Assembly: GCF_900324465.2 (NCBI RefSeq)
Contig: NC_046623.1
Coordinates: 18,257,221-18,321,220, forward strand
Length of the DNA: 64,000 nt
Direction: 5' to 3'
Source: Anabas testudineus
Lineage: Eukaryota; Chordata; Actinopteri; Anabantiformes; Anabantidae
Part shown: positions 50,101-64,000 of the stretch, one piece after another
Layout: every line of letters begins with the position of its first letter
Numbering within the stretch: the stretch's first letter is position 1
Translations under genes and position numbers: made by a program
Notes under the pieces: generated by a model
The model's database searches: none
What the model saw: only the letters and a program-made list of their open reading frames with translations
Told to the model about the DNA's origin: nothing

Positions 50101-53100
50101 CTCAGGGTTTAGATTTTTATCCCTGCACTCTACATTAACTGCTCACCACTGCTGTTAAGGAGGTTTCAAAGTCTCATAATTAGCTTCCATTAAAAGGAAT
50201 AAATGATGTTGAGACAAATCTTTCATACAGTAGACGTGACTCTTTACTCAGCCACCCACAGCTCCCTTGAGTTTGTGAAGCACAGACACACAAACTGTGC
50301 TGTAAGAGTCACTGCAGCTCGACTCAGCACCGTCACTAATCCTAAAATGACTGTCATGTGTCAACTATGTCAGAATTACTGCAGCACAAAGACAGAGTGT
50401 TGGCAGTAATTACATCATCATCTCAGGACACATATAATTAAAGTAATTTATGCTGTTGTATTTTGGCTTGCAACAGCATGCACTTAATGACTAAATGTTC
50501 TTTTGACTGTCTGATCCAATATTCTGTAATAAATCTTAAGAGCCATAAATCAAAAGCGCATCTCTTTGCAGCACAGTGTAAAAAGCAGTTCATATTAGAA
50601 TCATCTGTTGACGACAGACTGAACTAAAATACATTTACCATTTAATACACGGAATTTGCAATAAAGTCGATTCATTTATGTATTTCAGAGAGAAAGACAT
50701 AAACTAAGCAGCCACTGATCTGTTGGAGACATTTAGTTTTTGTCAGCGACAATTACACCGGTCGATGGTGTGAGCTTCATCAGCCCCTCTGTTGTTCACG
50801 TATTCAATGATTTCCAGTCATGTCACAGGAATGATTATACCACAAAGGGGTGGAAAACTTTTTGCCTCTTGTCACCCAACTTTGTCCCACTGGAAGTAAC
50901 TAAATAGTCAATAATAATATTTATTGGAGGTAACAAATAAACAGCCTAAATTTTCTGAAATCATTGACCACCTCTTTCAGAATTTTCATATGTTTCTGTT
51001 AATGCTAACAATGGCACGTCTAAAATACTGTACTTATTAGATGTATTGTACAGAGCCCTTTGTCTTCCTGTCCATCTCACAATGCATTAGAACAATCCCA
51101 TCCTGTCTGTGGCTCTCAGGTCAGTCGGTAATCATGTTATTGATTAAAAACAGCTAACAACTACAGTCTGTGCTGCCATGCAAGTTTCTGGCCTGACCCA
51201 CTGGGAGCAACTTGGGGTTCAGTGTGTTACTCAATGACACTTCAACACGGCGGCAGGAGGATCCCGAGATAAAACCTCTGACCTTGCGATTGGTGGATGA
51301 CTCAATCTCCGTCCTGAGACAGAGCCAAGTAAGATTTATAAACTAATTGGGGGCGGGCCTCAGTGTTATCTCCACATTCCAACATTTTATTACCCAACCT
51401 AAAATCTGCAACTGTGTGATCATGTCCTGTTCTACTGAGTCTTCTTCTTGTTGTTGTATGGCACAATAAGATCACAACAAGCTATAGGATTAGTATTCCT
51501 GTCATCAGCTTATCAGAACCGGATCTTGTCAAACTTCTTTCTCACCATAACAGCTAGTTTGGGTGCATTTGTTCCTTCTGTTGTGTGAATTAATTTCCCT
51601 CCACATGATGCTTCTTTAGTATAGTTTTCAAACTTTTCTTTTCTGATTTCTTGTGTTAAATCATATTTTATTGTGCTAAATCCTCCAACTTCTTCAGTTT
51701 TCTTTGCAGCCAGGTGGCACACTATCACCACCTTCTGCTGGGCTACAGAAACACTCAGTTCTTCTACTCTCCTCCAACAGGTCAACAGACCACTTCTTAT
51801 ATAACCTCCAGGAAACTAATTGGACTGGACTGAACCACTAGTAGGGGGGTTTACCATGAGCACACCTTTAGACAGATAATTTGACCATGTGAGGATTCAT
51901 GATTTATACAATTTTGTTCACCCAAAAACAAACTATTTATTAAATGTATGTGTAACTGTCAGCTTTAGAAAGAAATAAAAACACTTTTCATTAAAATCAG
52001 ACTTCGCTTCTCCCCTCCTACATTTAAACATGGTAGAACGAGGAAGTATATAAAGGTAGGAGAGCCCTGTCAGGTCCTTTTGCCGGATGATGACCAGAGA
52101 GATGAACAACAAAGGGAAGTTAATGTCCTGGTGTTGTAAGTTTTGTCATAAGTCAGACTTGTGCTCAAATAACAATTATTAGCTGTTAGCATAGCACTGG
52201 GATCTAGTTTTTAAAATGACTGCATGTCAGACCTGTGTCACTTTGCTAACATGGCGTTCTTTCACTGTCACATCTGCTTTGCTCAACTCAGCAAACGGGC
52301 CTCCTGCACAGCTTGTGCTTACTGTGAGATATCAAGCGATGATGGCGCTGACATTAGTGTGCGTTATGGAAAATAATCTAACACCATGCGGGCGGGAGTG
52401 TTTTGCCTTCAGATGTCATGTGGGCAACATGCAGCTTTTCTTTCGAACACATTAAAATATAAATTCTAAATGTACTTCTTTGATGCATTCATTATATTGT
52501 CTCCTTTGATGCTTGTACTCCTAAATTTATGTCTGCCAGTAAAGTAAACCACATTAAATTGCTAGATTTTTAAATGAAGATCGGTGTGCTAATGTCTTCA
52601 CAATGATTTTGGTCTTCTGGGAGTTGATACTATACAAATTAGTTTGTTTGGACAGTAAACTTTTTGATTTCCTCTTAAGACTGAAAAGGAGAAAGCTGAT
52701 GCCCAAACTTAAGAAACTCACCCCTTTGATTTTTAAGGCCGATGACGTCACTGTTGTCGTTTTCTCATATTCAAAGAAAATCTGTAGAAATTGTCAGGAC
52801 CGGATTTCACTGAGCAGACAGTGTAAATCCATAAACAGATATGTTAAACTAAATTATTGTATTTTCTTAAACCCAGTGAATGATTTGGAATCATCTTCAA
52901 GTTTAAGATATATTCACTAATATTCTTTATAAATATGTCTTTCCCCCCCACTTTAAACGTCTTGTGTTTATATAATTGGTCTACATCAAATTTAAATATC
53001 TGCAATTTGAGAAACTTGGTGATAACTATTTACATTTTTATGTAAACTGAAACTTTAATCACTGCATTTCTCCAAACCTCTACTCAACAGGTGAAACGGT

Positions 53101-53682
53101 AGAGAACATCAGTACAGTACACTGTACAGTGCACTGATGGTGCAGCAGACATGAATCACTGACTCTGTTTCACCCAATGACTGACGACACGATGCCCTGC
53201 AAATCTACAAACATGGAAATGTCTAGTTGAAAAGGTAAAATGAATCATCTTAATAATCTCTTTTGCAGCATTTGTAGGATTTTCATGGGTAAAGGTGGCA
53301 CTGGCATCAACATGAGCATTAATACAAATTAAAAAGTAATGTATAAAATATCTTGTTTAATTGCAATGCAAACTTTGTCTGTTGCCATGATATCATTCAC
53401 TGGGTTGAGATGAGAGTTCTGTGCAGACCAGGCCAGTCTAAAACTATTTCTGAGGACCTGGCTGTGTGCACAGGCCTATACGTGTGTTGTATGTAGTAGC
53501 ATTAAGATTTCTCTCAACTGGACATTTGGGGCCAAACCATAAAAACCTTCACGTGTCCACACTCAATGTATTAATTAAAGTTTCTTAAAGTTTAAACTGA
53601 TGGGTCTGAATATGTTTCTTAAATTTAAATTGGAAGATCCAGAGCAGAGACATGTCACTTTAGCTACCCGCAGTTTGCATTG
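50101..53682. other. pcbd2-pitx1 spacer, second part: no gene supported
   Basis: AT-rich. One 90-codon ORF on the minus strand (51513-51785) has a TATA-like 'ttatataag' just upstream, near 51795-51803. It has no domain I recognise and is probably chance. A plus-strand TATA-like 'agtatataaagg' lies near 52045, with no convincing ORF after it. Confidence 0.4.
53107..53139. repeat. Compound palindrome
   Basis: Outer arms 'catcagt' / 'actgatg' enclose a perfect 12-base palindrome 'cactgtacagtg'. Function unknown. Confidence 0.6.
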
Positions 53683-53900
53683 CGGCCTGGTGGCTCAATG
53701 GGTGGATCATTGGCCTTAGATACAGGGTTCAAACCCCGTCACCGACACCTGGTGTGTCCTTGAGCAAGACACTCCACGCTAGCGCTGTATGTAGCTTCCC
53801 ACTGCTCCCCCCAGGGGGATGGGTTAAATGCAGAGGACCAATTTCACTGTAACATGTAAATGTGACATAGGACAAATAAAGGCTGCTTCTTCTTCATTTG
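53683..53900 (+). mobile_element. tRNA-derived SINE
   Basis: A tRNA-like head carries a box A-like 'tggctcaatgggtgg' and box B 'ggttcaaacccc'. It is followed by the fish SINE body 'tgtccttgagcaagacact' and 'gatgggttaaatgcagagga', and ends 'caaataaaggctgcttctt'. It is nearly full length, moderately diverged and not a functional tRNA. Confidence 0.8.
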
Positions 53901-56900
53901 AACACTTAAGGCAGAATTGGCCCAGCTTGTCTCTCACCTGTGGCAGTTGCTATATAATCCGTGACCGTTTGACTCCACAAAAACACAAGGCCAGAAAGCC
54001 AAACAGTGACATAACTGGTCTGTGTTCCACATTCAGTGAAAACTGAAAGGGAGATGCCATAGCCCAAAGTGTTAGCAAGCAAAACATGCAACATCTTGAG
54101 TTACTGTTTGTGATATGAATGTCATGGCAACAGTAATCCAAAAGCAATCAAATGTGAACAGCAGTTCAGGATTCAGCCTGTTGGTTCGGTTTTGCAGGAA
54201 GGTGCTTTGTTCTCTGCACAGCTCGGATTTGAAAAACCTGGTGTAAAAGGTTTTTGTATTTCCCAACTACATTATGTAAAGGACCGTTTAGCAGTTGTAT
54301 CACGGTTGTGGATGTTTCACGGTACATCTCTGCCAAATAGTTTTTAAAGCATCAGTTTCTCAGCTGAAGGCTTGTTCCTAATTTAAACAGCCAGTACTAA
54401 TAAGAGCAGATGATGCTCATTGGAGCAGATTACCCAGCTCGCTCGTCTCAGTTCTTTGTAGTTTGATTTTCACATCGACTGAAAATTAATTCAAACTAAA
54501 GACTAATCATTAATCGTGGTCAGAACATGTGGGATGCTGTGGAAAATGACAGGGACAGCAGCAGCCTTACACCCGGAGAGACACTGTAAATGTCAATGTG
54601 AGAAAGGTGAAGGCCTGTGCTGCCGTGTTGCTGTAACTGCTGCTGTTTGATTACTGGGTCAGTTTTGTTCTATTCGACTCCAGCTCATGTTTCTGTGTAA
54701 ACTGCAGGCCTGTAGGAGTAGTTGTACCAGCTGTAGTGCAGGGTTCAGGATCCAATGAGCTGCTGCAGGGACCTGGTAGCAGCAGAAAACTAACAGAAGC
54801 CGACCAGCATTGTTGTCATAGCTGAGGGCAGGCCTGGTTCAGCGGTGCTTGTTTTGTTAATTAGGGTACACCGGGTGGGCGGGGTTGTAGAAACTGTTCA
54901 GATGTCATTTAGAGGAATGGTGATGTTCAGCTACAACCCTCTGCCTTTTTATTATATACATGTCGTGGTGTTCTGCCTGTCAAACATGATATGCAATTGT
55001 GGCTAATAGCTCTGAAGACGTCTTCATTTGAAGAGGAGGGTGTGAGAAGCCTCCAAGCTGTTAACACCCACTGTCCTACCTGTGGGATGCTTTGGCCTGG
55101 AGCATGCCAAGTTAGGTGTGTTTGGGTCTGTACCTGACTTAATCTTCGCACAACCTTAACAAATTATTCATTGTTTGAAAGTCATACGCCTCTTGATTCA
55201 ATCTGCGATATTACTGCCACAGCTGTTTTCATTTTATAGCTGAGAAGTTTAGCTTTTCTGCTCACTTGTGAACCAAGACAAATGTGTTGTGCTAAAGGCT
55301 CCACGGTTTGTGTCTGAAGATTTCATTAGGATTTTTTATCCTGATGTAGAAACTTTTATTCTAGACCCTCCCAAACAAAACACTTCTACCAGATCTATGC
55401 CAACACATTCAGAAAACGTTGTCTGGGTGAACTTAACTGCACAAGAAACGATGCACAAAAACATTTTTAGTTTGTTTTAACTCTTTATTTAAACCAGAAT
55501 TAATTTTAATGAGAAATAATTTACTTTGTATTTTTTATTAAGACTAAGTAGGAACTACACAGAGTTCCATGTTGATCATGGACACTTTTAGTTGTTGCGC
55601 TTTTTTTTTTTTTTTTGTAAAATTCGAACATGATGGTACTTTATTTATTTTTCTTTGGAGATTTAGTTTCAGTCTCATTCCCTCTTCGTGATGTGCTGCC
55701 AGCAGTTTGACTGTCACTCCCTCCAGGAAGTACACGGGGCCGAGTTAGATTTGATGACAGTTATGTGCAGTAAGATTAGATCTGTCAGTAAATGTACGAT
55801 GTCGATAGTTATGAGGCTCTTACTACTGTTTCCCCGACATAGAGGTAGATGTTACATTTGTTCTTGTGTGACCTGGTTTAGACTCTGTTAATCTCACTTT
55901 GGCTGTGAAAGTTGAGAAGTGACTTTTCAAAAGACAGAAAGGTGAAACAACAGGAACCTTTTCATTTCAGATGCAGTATTTTCAGACTTGTGCATCAGAA
56001 TAATCAAATTGCCCCAAACAAGCTGTCAGTCCCTACTGACTCACCCACCAACTCACACTGTATACATCAATGTTGGGTCCAGTTTGGCTGCATTTATATG
56101 AATTATTAATGCTCATGAGACTTTGATGTAATGTTACAGCATTTTTTCTTTAAATTGATCAGTGATTACCAACTATTTTATTTTTAATTCATTATTTCTA
56201 CAGGTTTTTCTTTCTGTAGACACACTTTAGCTGTGCACATCAGTCCTCACATGTTTAAAGGGACATTTGAGGTTTGATTAGAGGAAGAATCAGGTTCATT
56301 TAACTTGGGGACCTGCACTCTGCAGTATCTCTAGTAATTCAGAGGCCGTGGGGAATTCCTTTCCAGAGAAACACTAGTTCAAATATTTACCAGCTATAAA
56401 GCACCGTGTTGAACTTTGCCCCCTCCCTCAGGTTCATGCGCGTTCACGGTGCCGCCCGCTCTTATTGCAGGTATTTATTTTACTATTTACAACAACATGC
56501 GCACTTTGTTTTTCTTTCCAATCACCATGAGCCCCGACTGCGCTTTGTCCTCCCATCAAACATTTCCAAATCAAAGCAGGATAGTTGCAGTTACAGCCAG
56601 TGCGCATGCCCGCCCTGTGTAAACCCTACCCCCGTGCACGCGGGCGCGCCCAAGGAAAGAATTTGGAGCCGCGCGCTCTGCTCATACTGTTGTGACTTGT
56701 TATGAATAAAGCTCAGAAATAAAAGAGCTTCAGTGGAAACAAGCTGCTCAATGAAGTTGGAAATAAAATAATTCAGTTTAAAAAAACTCTGTTAAATATA
56801 TTCAGTCCATTTCTGCTGCAGATGAATTTACCACTTGAAAGTATCAGATCTAAAACCACAAGTCTATAAACTAATGTGTCACAGACTGATTACACGTTAA

Positions 56901-58700
56901 AAATATTCATTAAATATAATTAAATACAAATGTCAGGACTAACGGACCTGAGTGCACAACACAACACAGACTGACAACACATTAATGTAATGTCTTCCCA
57001 AAAATCACCTAAATATCAGCATGAATTTGTTTAAGTGATATGTAAAATATCAATAAATGAAACTTTAGAGAGTCAGACTCTGTGCTGGGGAGGAAAATTC
57101 AAAATGGCACCTGAAGTTTAACTCTACAAACAAATGTAGAATATTAAGGTAAATTTAAAGTATGAACCTTCTGTTCTCAGCTGTGTAAAATATTAACAAG
57201 AGAAACTCATAAATTTATCCAAATGTCAAATTTACACAGTGGTGATCAGAATCACTTGAGGGTCAGATGCTCTATGGTTAAATGTCAAAATGTCACTAAA
57301 CATAGGAGAAACTTTAAATGAGCAAAGCAACTATATAAAAAACAATTGTTGGCAAAAAAGCACCAGAAGAACTGACGTGCTAAACAACATGAATGTTAAA
57401 CTCTGTAGTTTAACAAAGTCACTTTATATTTTCATGACGCACTACAAAGATAACACGAAGCCGGTACTGAGGTGTAATAGAGGATAATTCAGATGAGTTG
57501 AATCATAGCTGCTGTGGGAACAATTTCCCAAAAGGTATCTTGACTTTACCAAACTCTAAGTATCAGAAACAGGAAAACTCAACATAAAATGCCACTAAAT
57601 GATGAAACTACCTGGAGAATAAATATAAAAAATGTGCTGCTGCATGTTAATCTTAAAATGCTATAATAAGACAATTCTGGGAGTCATAGAAAAGCAAAGA
57701 CAAGAGGACACGATGCAGCAGTAGAGCAATAATAAAGAGGAATACTGTTGTAGAGTGGTTATTCTAACTACACGCTCGGGTTTACCTTAGAGGATTGGAA
57801 CACTTAGTCTGCACCAGTGTCTCATAAACCATGTAATAATTCTTCAGGTACCACGGCTGGTTTATTAGTCATTAGACTGTTTTACATTTGATGGTTTATT
57901 AAAGTGTGGCCTCTAATCCTAACATCCTCTCTTCACTATCAGTTAAAGCACACAATCATTGCTGCTGCACTAATATCAGTCTAATGGTCAGTAATATAGA
58001 TATAGAGATTTCTGCAGGTGTCACAAACAAGATATGTACTGACTGAATTCATTTCGAGCACACATGGAAAACATGCGCCAGCGGATAAGACGCAGCCGTG
58101 ACGCAGAACCTCAGTCTGAGCTGTGAGGGCAAAGAGAACAGTTAATATTATATGTATGTAAGTTTGGAGGTTTGCATAAAGGTGGATTTAGTTTTAGTCC
58201 TAATTAAAATATGTGTAAAAAGGCAACAATGAAAGAACCAAAAGAAAATGGTTTAAAGCCCAGATCACACTTAACATCTTCCCATCATGAGATGATCTCT
58301 TCAGACTGAGCGGATCAATAGGCTGCGGATGTGTCTTATTGATTATTATCATGATTTATTTTGCTCCCTTTGGGGAAAATGGAGCCACTGCGGCTTGTCT
58401 GGTTAAACAAAGACTCCTCTAAAACATGGCTGAAATAAACCTCTTTTCCTGGAGTTTATTCAAACAAACATGTTACCATAAACACATGAGGACTTGGAAT
58501 CACCTTTTTGTATACAGTCGAGGCTAATGAACTTCTGCAGAGTTTTACATTGTACAAAACACGTTGCACTCAAGTTAAACATGCGGGTTTAGTTTTTTTT
58601 TTTTTTTTGTCCTATTTCAGCAAACAACATGAGAAAACATCTTAAAGTCAGTGTGCGGGAGTCAGACCTGCATAGACGGTAAATAGAAAGCACACAGAAG
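53901..58700. other. pcbd2-pitx1 spacer, third part: no gene supported
   Basis: It contains no ORF with a recognisable domain. A GC-rich patch lies at 56420-56690 with CpGs and short ORFs only. The rest is AT-rich. Confidence 0.45.
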
Positions 58701-59163
58701 CGAAATATAAAATATGTACAAGACAAGCTCCAGGACTTTTCTCAGTCTTGATGCTCGACACTATTTATTTTTTCTTGCAAATCCTTATTTTGGTCGAGGA
58801 ACCCGCAGCCAGTCTTGAAAAGCAAGCAAGCGCACAAAGGAAAGAGAATCCCGTCTGTTTAAATGTGGTGTGTGTGTGTGTGTGTGTGTGTGCGTGCGTG
58901 TGTGCGTGCGTGTATTTACATCTCTATATGTACACTGCGTCACTGTAACTTGTCTTCATCATTTAAAAAATCCAAAAAACCTGGACCTGTGCAAGTTCAT
59001 TGGTAAACACATAAAACCCGCATAATCCATATTTCTCTTTTCTCAAAATGCAACTAATCCAGTTTAGTTGTCTGTTCCCGTCCTCAGGGACCCCCCCTCC
59101 CCCCCAGCTCGGACACCGAGTCCGTTCGGTTCATTGGTAAAACTCAGGCCTCCTCTTGTCCCG
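58701..59163 (-). other. Likely pitx1 3' UTR
   Basis: The sequence follows the pitx1 stop codon on the minus strand. A minus-strand AATAAA lies near 58763-58768 ('tttatt' on the plus strand). The true end is not determined. It includes a GT/GC microsatellite at 58867-58912. Confidence 0.45.
58867..58912. repeat. (GT)n microsatellite with GC interruptions
   Basis: About 13 pure GT units are followed by interrupted gtgcgtgc units. Confidence 0.95.

Positions 59164-64000
<4,837 letters not shown>

Noticed and set aside
51513-51785. 90-codon minus-strand ORF with a TATA-like box just upstream
   Set aside because: I could not match it to any family. It has no signal peptide and no exon structure is evident. 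Kept only as a note in the spacer entry.
53683-53760. tRNA gene
   Set aside because: Box A and box B-like sequences are present, but they continue into a typical SINE body and tail, and the cloverleaf is degenerate.
45559-59163. catsper3, which lies between PCBD2 and PITX1 in mammals
   Set aside because: I looked for ion-channel-like exons on both strands and found none. It appears absent or moved in this fish, but a short-exon gene could be missed by eye.

Overview
The window is teleost fish genomic DNA, most likely from a spiny-rayed (percomorph) fish. The evidence is compact multi-exon vertebrate genes, fish-type mobile elements (Rex3, L2, Tc1-like, piggyBac MITE, tRNA-derived SINE), abundant TG/CA microsatellites, and the gene order txndc15 - pcbd2 - pitx1. 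The same neighbours occur in human 5q31.1 (from memory).

Layout. From 1 to 3.06 kb is repeat-rich: a broken L2 LINE with another repeat inside it, and a short relic at 222-290 that matches the exon 2/intron 1 junction of the genes to its right. From 3.06 to 30.4 kb is a head-to-tail array of six 15-hydroxyprostaglandin dehydrogenase-like (hpgd-like) short-chain dehydrogenase genes, all on the minus strand. Each has the same seven coding exons (93, 124, 107, 97, 77, 161 and 115 nt). I call them A to F from left to right. A, B, D and F read through. C and E each carry a one-base insertion in an exon and look like recent pseudogenes. Copy-specific and shared insertions order the duplications: a Tc1-like element in intron 2 shared by C and D, a Rex3 LINE inside the C copy, an LTR-like insertion in intron 5 of D, and a piggyBac MITE in intron 2 of E. 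The copies are mosaics of one another, and at least one switch falls at a TG microsatellite next to exon 2.

From 31.0 to 33.9 kb (plus strand) lies txndc15, a type I membrane thioredoxin-like protein. From 34.97 to 45.56 kb (plus) lies pcbd2 (pterin-4a-carbinolamine dehydratase 2 / DCoH-like), with an 8.1-kb intron 2 that holds a long TG tract and unique stretches that could be regulatory. From 45.6 to 58.7 kb no gene is supported; there are repeats and possible control sequence. From 59.16 kb to the right edge (minus) lies pitx1, a paired-type (bicoid-class, Lys50) homeobox gene. Its two 3' coding exons are complete and its first coding exon runs to or past the window edge.

The genes do not form a pathway. 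The dehydrogenase array is a lineage-specific expansion beside the otherwise conserved txndc15-pcbd2-pitx1 block. Intergenic and intronic sequence around pcbd2 is a reasonable place to look for pitx1 control elements, but nothing here proves any.
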